A stretch of DNA of 7,453 bases from CAMEON01 sp045531965. Lineage in GTDB: Bacteria > Bacillota > Clostridia > Oscillospirales > CAG-272. The translations under genes were made by a program, and so were the position numbers. The stretch is taken from assembly GCA_045531965.1 (NCBI GenBank), contig JAZSFA010000150.1:1-7453 (forward strand), in the 5' to 3' direction. The notes beneath the pieces are model-generated. The model was not told the DNA's origin, made no database searches, and saw only the letters and a list, made by a program, of their open reading frames with translations. How positions within the stretch are numbered: the stretch's first letter is position 1; each line of letters starts with the position of its first letter. Shown here in pieces: positions 1 through 5,713 of this stretch.

Positions 1-21
1 GGGGGGCTTTGTATCAGGAGA

Positions 22-1200
22 TCACTTGATCCTTGTCGCCGCATCGGCGGTGACAAAATTTTCTACGTTGTAGACCACCAGAATGCGGTCGCAGCTGTAA
101 GTTTTGACATAGGCGGAAAGCTCGGTCATCCCCCCCGAAAGATCCACCATCACCAGATCAAAATGTCTGGCGAGGAAGGGGGCGAGAGAGGAAGCGAAGG
201 AATCGCGGGCGACAAGCAGACGGGGACGGTCAACGGTGCTTTCTCCCTCGTAGGTGACGGTCAGAAGGCGATGGGTGCCGCTCATGAAGGCGCCGTACTT
301 ATCTTTCTTTTCCAGATAAGCGGGATCGACGAAGCCTCGCATGATCATTTCTCCCTTGTCATCACGGACAACGTAATCGCCGTCATCGGCCATGGTGGGA
401 TACGTCAGGGTGTCGGGACGGATAAAGGACAGTCCCGCGCGGGACCAAGTGGTGCCGTAGAAATTCTCCACCGCTTTCATGTCAAACGCCTCGTAGGGGA
501 CGATCTCGTCGGACATGCCCCAAGCGGTCATCAGAGCCTCGTAGGCGGTGTAGGCGCCCAAGGCGGTCCAATGGTGGTCTGTACGGAAATAGACGTATTC
601 TCCCGCCTCATACATGGCGCGGAAGGCGGGGAGCAGGTCCAGGCTGTCCACGCTCGCTTCGGCGAGATATCCGTGAAGGGTATGGTTCAGACGGTCGGAG
701 AGTCCTTGGGGATAGTCAAACGCCGAGATCGTCACGTCCAAAGTGCGAGGCGCGGGGAGGACGGTGACAGGCACCGTCACCTTGTCAGTAAGCTCTCCCA
801 GCGCGTCAGCCGCCTTTTTCAGATGGGCTTCGCTGTAGTAGTCGGTATCCTCAGCGCGCTCGGTGAGACTGAGGTAGGCATCGAATTTTCGCACAGCCAG
901 TTGTCCGCCATCCCCCAAAAGCACGCCGTTGGCTTCCCCTTGTCCAAAGGCAAGATGGGTGAGGCTTCCCCAAGTCAGCCAGGTGTCGCGCAGGGGAAAT
1001 TGATCGGTAAAATATGCGTTGAAATCCTCAGACAGCTCACCCTCCAGCACCTTATCTATAGAAACGGTGGGAAAGTCGGAGAGGACACGGTTTTCATTGT
1101 CCGAAAAGGACTTGTCGGGAATGACCCAAAAGGCAACTGCAAGACCGCCGATAACCGCGAGGAACAAAACAACAGTCAGTAGATGAGAGATCTTTTTCAT
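22..1200 (-). CDS. DHHW-family SGNH-like protein, polymer O-acetylation partner
   Basis: A 392-aa protein with one N-terminal membrane anchor (about residues 5-27) and an extracytoplasmic domain. The anchor is followed by SDNENRVLSDFP (33-44), a stretch typical of clostridial DHHW proteins. The family signature is TDHHW (207-211), matching the Asp-His-Trp motif of AlgJ/AlgX-like SGNH acetyltransferases. The candidate nucleophile is Ser334 in ARDSFASS (331-338), where a Lys/Arg-Asp-Ser-Phe form is usual for DHHW proteins rather than the textbook GDS. In known systems such proteins take acyl groups exported by an MBOAT and place them on an extracellular polysaccharide; that role is inferred here from the adjacent MBOAT gene. 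The Met codon at 1200 is chosen because GGAGG lies 9 nt upstream. A longer in-frame start at 1269 would overlap the end of the MBOAT gene and has no comparable site. The stop lies 21 bp from the window edge, so following operon genes are not visible. The acceptor polymer is unknown. Confidence 0.85.
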   Translation of the reverse strand: MKKISHLLTVVLFLAVIGGLAVAFWVIPDKSFSDNENRVLSDFPTVSIDKVLEGELSEDFNAYFTDQFPLRDTWLTWGSLTHLAFGQGEANGVLLGDGGQLAVRKFDAYLSLTERAEDTDYYSEAHLKKAADALGELTDKVTVPVTVLPAPRTLDVTISAFDYPQGLSDRLNHTLHGYLAEASVDSLDLLPAFRAMYEAGEYVYFRTDHHWTALGAYTAYEALMTAWGMSDEIVPYEAFDMKAVENFYGTTWSRAGLSFIRPDTLTYPTMADDGDYVVRDDKGEMIMRGFVDPAYLEKKDKYGAFMSGTHRLLTVTYEGESTVDRPRLLVARDSFASSLAPFLARHFDLVMVDLSGGMTELSAYVKTYSCDRILVVYNVENFVTADAATRIK

Positions 1201-1209
1201 GCGCTTGTT

Positions 1210-1214
1210 CCTCC
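1210..1214 (-). promoter_or_regulatory. Ribosome binding site of the DHHW gene
   Basis: On the minus strand this reads GGAGG, 9 nt before the ATG at 1200. It lies between the MBOAT stop codon (1217-1219) and the DHHW start, and it decides the start in favour of the 392-aa protein beginning MKKIS. Confidence 0.75.
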
Positions 1215-1216
1215 GA

Positions 1217-2638
1217 TCAGAAATTAAAATACAAGAAGGGACTGTACGTGCCGCTGACCATAGAGGCAACAGACAGGATCAAGACTGCCAGCATGAGGAC
1301 GGGCTCAAGGATGACAGCCCCCTGCCATTTTTTCTTCAGCTTGTCCCAGAGTCGGGCAGGGAAGGGGGTAGCGGCAAGGATACCGATGAGAAGCAGGGGC
1401 AGGGCGCGAAGCACTTCGTACCCCACGGCGGGGGGCGCGACGGCGGTGGTGCCAATGCCCACCAAAGCTCCCACGATGCGACCCACCTCGGAAAGATCGG
1501 TATGATCAAAGATCATCCAGCCGATGCCCACAAGGATCAACGCCCAGACGTGACCCAAGGCGGCGGTCAGCTTGTTTTTTCCGAAAAATTTCAGAAGCAG
1601 TGTTTTTTCCAGTACCAAGAGGACGAAGTAGAAGCCGCCCCACAGGACGAAATTCCATGCCGCGCCGTGCCAGAAGCCCGTGAGCAACCAAACCACCGCC
1701 ATGTTGAAAATCTGCCGCGGCAACCCCTTGCGGTTACCGCCCAACGGAATATAAACGTACTCACGGAACCAGGAGGACAGGGACATATGCCACCGCCGCC
1801 AGAAATCGGTGATACTGGAGGCGAGATAGGGATAGTTGAAGTTTTCCAAAAATTCAAAGCCGATCATGCGACCCAGACCGATCGCCATGTCGGAGTAGCC
1901 CGAGAAGTCAAAATAAATATGCAGGGTATAAGCCGCCATCATGACCCAACTACCCAGTACTGAAGGATCAAAGTCCCCTGCCGTGCCAAGGTAGGCATAC
2001 AGCGCGGCAAAGGCATCGCCCAGCAAGAGCTTTTTCCCAAATCCCACCGTGAAACGGCGCACACCTGAGGCAAACTTGCCCACCGTATGGCGGCGAGTTG
2101 CCAACTGATCGTTGACATCACGGTAGCGGACGATGGGACCCGCGATAAGCTGAGGAAACAGCGCAACGTAAGTGCCAAAAGCCACGTAATTCTTTTGGGT
2201 CTCGGTGTGTCCACGGTAGAGATCAATGGAATAGGACATGATCTGGAAGGTGTAGAAGGAGATGCCCACAGGCAGGGTCAATCCCTCAATGGGCTTGAGA
2301 ACCGAGGAAAGCCCCGGGATCAGGGCGAGGTTTTCAATGAAAAAGTTGGTGTACTTGAAAAAGAGAAGCCAAATGAGGTTCAGCGCCACAGACAGGATCA
2401 ACCAGCGGCGGGCGCGGGGCTTGTCCGTCTCCCGGTATTTGCCGATCGGGTAACCTGTAAGATACGCCACTGTCACCGAAAAGAGCATGACCAGAATATA
2501 GATGGGCTCCTCCCAACCGTAAAACAAAAGGCTCAACGCAAACAAAGCCCCGTTGCGAAGCTTGAACGGGACAATGAAATACAGCGCGAGCGCCAAGGGC
2601 AGATAGCCAAATAAAAACAGGGTGGATGAGAAAACCAT
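1217..2638 (-). CDS. MBOAT family O-acyltransferase (AlgI/PatA-like)
   Basis: A 473-aa polytopic membrane protein, the usual length for AlgI. It begins MVFSSTLFLFGYLPLALALY, a very typical AlgI amino terminus. Conserved MBOAT blocks follow: LPVGISFYTFQIMSY (122-136), FPQLIAGPIVRYRD (161-174), HIYFDFSGYSDMAIGLG (240-256), the block containing FWRRWHMSLSSWFREYVYIP (279-298, with His284), and LTGFWHGAAWNF (319-330), whose His324 is the expected catalytic histidine. Family members move acetyl groups from the cytoplasm across the membrane for transfer to a polymer such as alginate, peptidoglycan or a teichoic acid. AAGGAG sits 5 nt before the ATG. The DHHW gene starts 16 nt after the stop, so the two are surely co-transcribed as the membrane and extracellular halves of one O-acetylation machine. 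murC lies 71 nt upstream on the same strand. The family call is firm; the substrate cannot be read from sequence. Confidence 0.93.
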   Translation of the reverse strand: MVFSSTLFLFGYLPLALALYFIVPFKLRNGALFALSLLFYGWEEPIYILVMLFSVTVAYLTGYPIGKYRETDKPRARRWLILSVALNLIWLLFFKYTNFFIENLALIPGLSSVLKPIEGLTLPVGISFYTFQIMSYSIDLYRGHTETQKNYVAFGTYVALFPQLIAGPIVRYRDVNDQLATRRHTVGKFASGVRRFTVGFGKKLLLGDAFAALYAYLGTAGDFDPSVLGSWVMMAAYTLHIYFDFSGYSDMAIGLGRMIGFEFLENFNYPYLASSITDFWRRWHMSLSSWFREYVYIPLGGNRKGLPRQIFNMAVVWLLTGFWHGAAWNFVLWGGFYFVLLVLEKTLLLKFFGKNKLTAALGHVWALILVGIGWMIFDHTDLSEVGRIVGALVGIGTTAVAPPAVGYEVLRALPLLLIGILAATPFPARLWDKLKKKWQGAVILEPVLMLAVLILSVASMVSGTYSPFLYFNF

Positions 2639-2643
2639 GAAAG

Positions 2644-2649
2644 CTCCTT
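2644..2649 (-). promoter_or_regulatory. Ribosome binding site of the MBOAT gene
   Basis: On the minus strand this reads AAGGAG, 5 nt before the ATG at 2638. It supports the start chosen from the typical AlgI N-terminus. Confidence 0.75.
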
Positions 2650-2667
2650 GAATGGTGATGGTGGGGA

Positions 2668-2698
2668 AAGGGTCGTATCACAGGCGTGAACGACCCTT
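2668..2698 (-). terminator. Hairpin between murC and the MBOAT gene
   Basis: The arms AAGGGTCGT (2668-2676) and ACGACCCTT (2690-2698) are perfectly complementary. They are extended inside by TCAC/GTGA (2678-2681 and 2686-2689) around a 4-nt AGGC loop, with one bulged A at 2677. The hairpin begins 11 nt after the murC stop. On the minus strand the 3' side continues TTTCCCC, a poor U-tract, so this is a weak or partial terminator, or an RNA-processing or stabilising stem, rather than a strong stop. It could lower expression of the O-acetylation genes relative to murC. Confidence 0.5.
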
Positions 2699-2709
2699 AC
2701 TGATTATTT

Positions 2710-4182
2710 TCATTTTTCTGACTCGGGTGGTGTTTCTGTTACGGTCATGGACAGCAAGCTCTGGGTGACGAAGGTGACGTCTCCCGCGCCCATAACCACC
2801 ACCACGTCTCCTGCCTGTGCCTCGGAGAGGATCTGCTTGGCGGCTTCGGTGGCGTGGGAACAGTAGGTAGCGCGCTCACCTACCGAGGCTGCCAGCATAC
2901 GGGAGGAAACGCCGCAGGTGTCGGTTTCACGGGCGGCATAGATGTCGATGAGAAACAGCCGATCCGCCGCGTCAAAGGCGGTAACGAACTGATCGTAAAG
3001 CTGGGCAGTACGGCTGTATGTATGGGGTTGGAAAGCACAGAGCAACCGCCCGGGGGTGCCGTCCTCGTGAGGGGTGCATAGATGTGCCGCGCCCTCCAGC
3101 GTAGCTCTGACCTCGGTGGGATGGTGACCGTAGTCATCATAGATCATGGCGCCACCTACCTTGCCACGGGGCTGCATACGGCGATCCGCGCCGCGGAAAT
3201 TGCTCAGTCCCTCGAGGATATCCTGACGGCTGATACCGCAGGTGTCAGCAGCGGCGGCGGCGGCGAGACAGTTATAGATCTGAAAACGACCGGGAACACG
3301 CAACTGCACCTTGCCCCAGACTTTCCCGAAGGCAACCAAGGTAAAGGCGGGATAACCGTCGATCATTTCCACATCTTTGGCGTGAAAATCCGCTTGGGTA
3401 TCATCAATGGAGAAGGTGATGAGATGTCCCGTCCCCTTGGATTTCAGCGCGCGACGCGCCGATTCCATGACTTCGGGGTCATCGCGGTTGACCACCGTCG
3501 TGCCTCGGGTGCCTGTGAGGGCGGCAAATTTGGCAAAGGATGTGCGAATCTGCTCCATGTCCTTGAAATAGTCTACATGCTCCAACTCCGCACCCAGCAA
3601 AATGGCAACGGTGGGATGGAAGTCCAGAAAGGAGTCCATGTACTCGCAGGCTTCAAAAATGAAGTGATCCTCTCCCCCCAGTCGGTAAGCGCCGCCCATG
3701 GGACCGTACACCGCACCGCTGAGGATGGTGGGATTGACGTCGGCATCCATGAAGATTTGGGCACAGATAGAGGTACAGGTGGACTTGCCGTGCATTCCCG
3801 CTACGCCAACACGACGGCGGTAGCGAGTCATGAGATACCCCAGATAGTCTGAACGGGATACGCAGGGGATCCCGCGCTCGTGGGCGGCAACGTATTCAGG
3901 ATTGTCGGGGGAAATCGCTACGGTGTAGACCACCAGTCCGCAATCGTCGGACAGGTTGGCGGCATCGTGTTCGTAATAAATGGTCACGCTCTCGGAACGC
4001 AGTTCCTCGGTCAGCTGGGTACGGGAGCGATCCGAACCGCTGACGTCATAGCCAAACCGTGCGGTGAGTAACGCCAAGGAGGACATCATTACACCGCCTA
4101 CGCCAATGAAAAAGACGGAACGGGTGTGCTTCATATATTGTGAGATCCGCTCGGGACCGTCATGCGTATTGTTGACAGACAT
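2710..4182 (-). CDS. murC: UDP-N-acetylmuramate--L-alanine ligase (MurC)
   Basis: A cytoplasmic Mur ligase of 490 aa that adds L-alanine to UDP-MurNAc using ATP, the first amino-acid step of peptidoglycan precursor synthesis. Domains appear in family order: a Rossmann-like nucleotide-sugar domain with FIGVGGVMMSSLA (25-37); the ATP loop GVAGMHGKSTCTS (126-138, with Lys133); a central domain with EACEYMDSFLDF (177-188) and ELEHVDYF (199-206); PGRFQIYN (297-304); and a C-terminal domain with YDDYGHHPTEV (348-358) and FQPHTYSRT (384-392). The start at 4182 is chosen because AGGAG lies 4 nt upstream and GVGG then falls near residue 27. An upstream in-frame ATG (4257) would add 25 residues without a clear site. 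Several motifs differ from the Escherichia coli type: EACEY for EADES, GMHGKST for GTHGKTT, and RFQIYN where HNxxN is usual. I recall similar variants in clostridial MurC. Mpl is the nearest alternative but fits less well. Confidence 0.93.
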   Translation of the reverse strand: MSVNNTHDGPERISQYMKHTRSVFFIGVGGVMMSSLALLTARFGYDVSGSDRSRTQLTEELRSESVTIYYEHDAANLSDDCGLVVYTVAISPDNPEYVAAHERGIPCVSRSDYLGYLMTRYRRRVGVAGMHGKSTCTSICAQIFMDADVNPTILSGAVYGPMGGAYRLGGEDHFIFEACEYMDSFLDFHPTVAILLGAELEHVDYFKDMEQIRTSFAKFAALTGTRGTTVVNRDDPEVMESARRALKSKGTGHLITFSIDDTQADFHAKDVEMIDGYPAFTLVAFGKVWGKVQLRVPGRFQIYNCLAAAAAADTCGISRQDILEGLSNFRGADRRMQPRGKVGGAMIYDDYGHHPTEVRATLEGAAHLCTPHEDGTPGRLLCAFQPHTYSRTAQLYDQFVTAFDAADRLFLIDIYAARETDTCGVSSRMLAASVGERATYCSHATEAAKQILSEAQAGDVVVVMGAGDVTFVTQSLLSMTVTETPPESEK

Positions 4183-4186
4183 AGAA

Positions 4187-4191
4187 CTCCT
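4187..4191 (-). promoter_or_regulatory. Ribosome binding site of murC
   Basis: On the minus strand this reads AGGAG within GGAAAGGAG, 4 nt before the ATG at 4182. The spacing is slightly short, but it is the only good site near the expected MurC N-terminus, so it fixes the start. Confidence 0.65.
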
Positions 4192-4290
4192 TTCCGTGTT
4201 CTGCGTGCCCGTGGCAGCGAACACAAAAGTGGGCAGAAAAATCGGAGAAAAAGGCAAAAAAGTTTGATGTGACAGAAAAATGGCGTTTTT

Positions 4291-4305
4291 TTAACTAAAC
4301 GTTAA
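4291..4305. repeat. Short inverted repeat in the murC-spoVG divergent region
   Basis: TTAAC and GTTAA flank a 5-nt centre. It lies 5 bp from the larger palindrome at 4311-4327, within the 254-bp AT-rich spacer separating the divergent murC and spoVG genes. A regulator-binding role is possible, but 5-bp arms in AT-rich DNA can arise by chance. Confidence 0.35.
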
Positions 4306-4310
4306 ATGCC

Positions 4311-4327
4311 CGTGAATAAAATTCACG
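4311..4327. repeat. Perfect inverted repeat, possible operator upstream of spoVG/murC
   Basis: CGTGAAT and ATTCACG are perfect inverted arms around AAA. Dyads of this size between divergent genes are often operators for dimeric regulators. No long T-run directly follows on either strand, which argues against a terminator. The right arm overlaps a possible sigma-H -35 region for spoVG. No regulator is identifiable in the window. Confidence 0.5.
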
Positions 4328-4344
4328 AAAAAATACTTTTTCCA

Positions 4345-4375
4345 TTGAATATCCGTCACATTGGCAGATTATAAT
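4345..4375 (+). promoter_or_regulatory. Putative spoVG promoter
   Basis: TATAAT (4370-4375) is a perfect -10 hexamer, and TTGAAT (4345-4350) resembles a -35 but with a 19-nt spacer, longer than the usual 17. A start near 4382 would leave a leader of about 55 nt before the spoVG ATG. The same block also reads TATAAT on the minus strand (4373-4368), with TTGAAC at 4398-4393 as a possible -35 for murC, so promoters in the two directions may overlap. Confidence 0.45.
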
Positions 4376-4436
4376 AGTATCATCCAAAACAGGTTCAAAT
4401 ATCCAAAAAGTATAAATTCACCAGGGAGGAAAAAAT

Positions 4437-4757
4437 ATGCAGATCACAGATATCAAAGTAAGAAAGCTTTTTGAAGAAGGCCCCATGAGAGCCGTCGTAT
4501 CGGTTACCTTTGACAACCAGCTGGCGGTGCACGACATTAAGGTTATCAACGCACGGGATAAGTTCTTTATCGTTATGCCCAGCCGCAAGAATCCCGACGA
4601 AACCTACCGTGACATCGTACATCCCATCAATGCCCAGTTCCGCAGCGTGCTGGAAAATGCCGTGATCGCGGCATATGAAGAGGCGCTGGAGCAGGCTGCC
4701 TTGGAGCCGGTGGACAGCGAGATGCCTGTAGCCACGATGGCAGACATTGCGGAATAA
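4437..4757 (+). CDS. spoVG: Septation regulator SpoVG
   Basis: A 106-aa protein. The first ~85 residues match SpoVG along their length: MQITDIKVRKL at the start, MRAVVSVTFDNQLAVHDIKV (17-36), FFIVMPSRKNPDETYRDIVHPI (about 43-64, the family's MPS and RDI-HPI blocks) and a C-terminal helix FRSVLENAVIAAYEEAL. The last ~20 residues are an acidic tail that varies in the family. SpoVG proteins are small nucleic-acid-binding regulators; in Bacillus and Staphylococcus they affect septum formation, capsule and cell-envelope genes. Presence does not prove sporulation, as non-sporulating Firmicutes also carry spoVG. GGGAGG at 4424-4429, 7 nt before ATG, is an excellent binding site. The gene is monocistronic: a 254-bp divergent region lies upstream and a strong terminator follows the stop by 16 bp. 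Confidence 0.95.
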   Translation: MQITDIKVRKLFEEGPMRAVVSVTFDNQLAVHDIKVINARDKFFIVMPSRKNPDETYRDIVHPINAQFRSVLENAVIAAYEEALEQAALEPVDSEMPVATMADIAE

Positions 4758-4773
4758 TCCGTCAAACCCATAG

Positions 4774-4799
4774 GGTCGAGGTACGCCTCGACCTTTTTT
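4774..4799 (+). terminator. Rho-independent terminator of spoVG
   Basis: GGTCGAGG (4774-4781) pairs perfectly with CCTCGACC (4786-4793) around a TACG tetraloop and is followed at once by six T residues (4794-4799). It starts 16 bp after the spoVG stop codon. On the opposite strand the hairpin lacks a U-tract, so it should not stop transcripts from the convergent phosphoesterase gene. Confidence 0.93.
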
Positions 4800-4805
4800 G
4801 TTGCT

Positions 4806-5330
4806 TTAAGAGGGGAGAGTACCGTGACTGAACAGCGGAACACCGTCTCGTATGGTCAGCCGTCCGAAGCTGTGGGGCACAGAACCCAAGCTGCCCGGGT
4901 TGAAGAGATAGAGCGGCTTAGTCAATTGTATGCCGAAACGGTCAAAAGCGTTCTCGGGTGTCAGTGTCAGGGACAGCGGTTCATGCGTATGCCCGAAAAG
5001 CATGACGTCATAGCCCTCCGACGCGCCCTTGGCAAGAAGCGCGCTGAGCCCGCTTTTCACGCCGTAACGGTGTCCGTGGGTAACGAAGGTTTTGAGACCG
5101 TCAGGATATAGGGTGAGGCTCTCTTCGGCGTTGCCTATAGGCGTCAGGGTGTGCCAGTCGCAGTTTCCCCGCACGGCATAGAGGGGGCAGGGGGCAGCTG
5201 CAGGGTCAAGATCACGCAGACCGTCGCCGCAAAAGATGGCCAGATGGGGGCGTGTCAGGCGCAAAACACGGGAGATCAAATCGCTCCGTCCGTGAGAATC
5301 CGATATCATGAGAATCTCGGTTGTTGCCAT
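4806..5330 (-). CDS. YfcE/MJ0936-family metallophosphoesterase
   Basis: A 174-aa single-domain protein, about the family's usual size. The calcineurin-like metal-binding motifs appear in order: MISDSHG (8-14, Asp11 and His13), FCGDGLRD (33-40, Asp36), VRGNCDW (53-59, Asn57), VTHGHRYG (83-90, His85), FGHTHEP (112-118, His114 and His116), then NPGSLG (144-149). The order and the NPGS block are typical of YfcE/MJ0936 phosphodiesterases, soluble enzymes active on model phosphodiesters; the cellular substrate is generally unknown. The start at 5330 follows GGAGG by 5 nt and puts DSH at residues 11-13. An upstream in-frame Met at 5459 would add 43 residues, run through the promoter and lack family resemblance. 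The gene is convergent with spoVG and divergent from the three-gene operon at 5491. Confidence 0.92.
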   Translation of the reverse strand: MATTEILMISDSHGRSDLISRVLRLTRPHLAIFCGDGLRDLDPAAAPCPLYAVRGNCDWHTLTPIGNAEESLTLYPDGLKTFVTHGHRYGVKSGLSALLAKGASEGYDVMLFGHTHEPLSLTLTPENAFDRFGIQLTKPLYLFNPGSLGSVPHSFGRLTIRDGVPLFSHGTLPS

Positions 5331-5335
5331 AACTG

Positions 5336-5340
5336 CCTCC
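5336..5340 (-). promoter_or_regulatory. Ribosome binding site of the phosphoesterase
   Basis: On the minus strand this reads GGAGG, 5 nt before the ATG at 5330. It decides the 174-aa start against the in-frame upstream Met at 5459. Confidence 0.75.
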
Positions 5341-5359
5341 GTATACTTTCCTATTTTAT

Positions 5360-5388
5360 AGTATAGCACGAAATTTCGGATTTGTCCA
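5360..5388 (-). promoter_or_regulatory. Sigma-A promoter of the phosphoesterase
   Basis: On the minus strand: TGGACA (-35, 5388-5383), a 17-nt spacer, then TATACT (-10, 5365-5360), preceded by TGC as an extended -10. Transcription would start near 5353, giving a leader of about 23 nt that contains the GGAGG site. The spacer includes the 10-bp palindrome CGAAATTTCG (5369-5378), which could be an operator. Confidence 0.75.
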
Positions 5389-5490
5389 TTGTTTTTTGAT
5401 AATTCACACATTTTTTCTGAAAAACATAGACTGGGATGAGCCGCCATGACGGCTGACACGTCCTTACGGGCAAAAAGGGGGTATCATGAG

Positions 5491-5709
5491 ATGCAATTGG
5501 ATAAGAAAAGTTTGGATCGTCTGCTCACGTTGAATGACGATCAGCTGCGTATGGTCATGAGGGGACTACTCAAAGAATATGGGATTGATCCCACCACCGT
5601 GCCTTTGGAGAAGTTTGACATGGGGAAGCTTCGCGGTGTGCTGTCGGGGGCGACAGACGATGACCTGAAAAGGTTCATGAATATGCTTTCGAGCAAGGGC
5701 GGGAGGTGA
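5491..5709 (+). CDS. Small helical protein of unknown function, first gene of a trio
   Basis: A 72-aa charged, soluble protein with no signal peptide or membrane segment. It appears to form two or three helices: LDKKSLDRLLTLNDDQLRMV (3-22), a linker EYGIDPTTVPLEKFDMGKL (29-47) and VLSGATDDDLKRFMNMLSSK (50-69). The pattern of a DDQL helix followed by an SxATDDDLKRxM helix resembles, from memory, small uncharacterised clostridial proteins encoded beside partners like the next two genes; no search was possible. The ATG at 5491 is preferred, with AAGGGGG (5475-5481) 9 nt upstream. An alternative in-frame ATG at 5446 would add 15 residues behind a weaker site and through sequence unlike the rest. 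The stop codon lies inside the GGGAGGTGA that provides the next gene's binding site, so translation of the two is probably coupled. Confidence 0.75.
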   Translation: MQLDKKSLDRLLTLNDDQLRMVMRGLLKEYGIDPTTVPLEKFDMGKLRGVLSGATDDDLKRFMNMLSSKGGR

Positions 5710-5713
5710 GAGC

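Noticed and set aside
163..1182. Long open frame on the plus strand (339 codons) opposite the DHHW gene
   Set aside because: It is the antisense shadow of a well-supported gene, has no binding site of note, and its composition (Gly/His/Val/Gln-rich) is typical of a reversed frame.
1201..1269. N-terminal extension of the DHHW gene to an ATG at 1269
   Set aside because: It overlaps the MBOAT coding end by about 50 nt, lacks a binding site and would place sequence ahead of a normal membrane anchor.
1199..1963. Plus-strand open frame of 254 codons opposite the MBOAT gene
   Set aside because: Antisense shadow of an unmistakable AlgI-like gene; the product is rich in His, Gln, Gly and Asp with no recognisable domain.
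3082..3852. Plus-strand open frame of 256 codons opposite murC
   Set aside because: Antisense to conserved MurC motifs; the length is explained by GC-rich codon bias.
5331..5459. N-terminal extension of the phosphoesterase to an ATG at 5459
   Set aside because: It reads through a clear promoter and the GGAGG site; the added 43 residues do not resemble the family.
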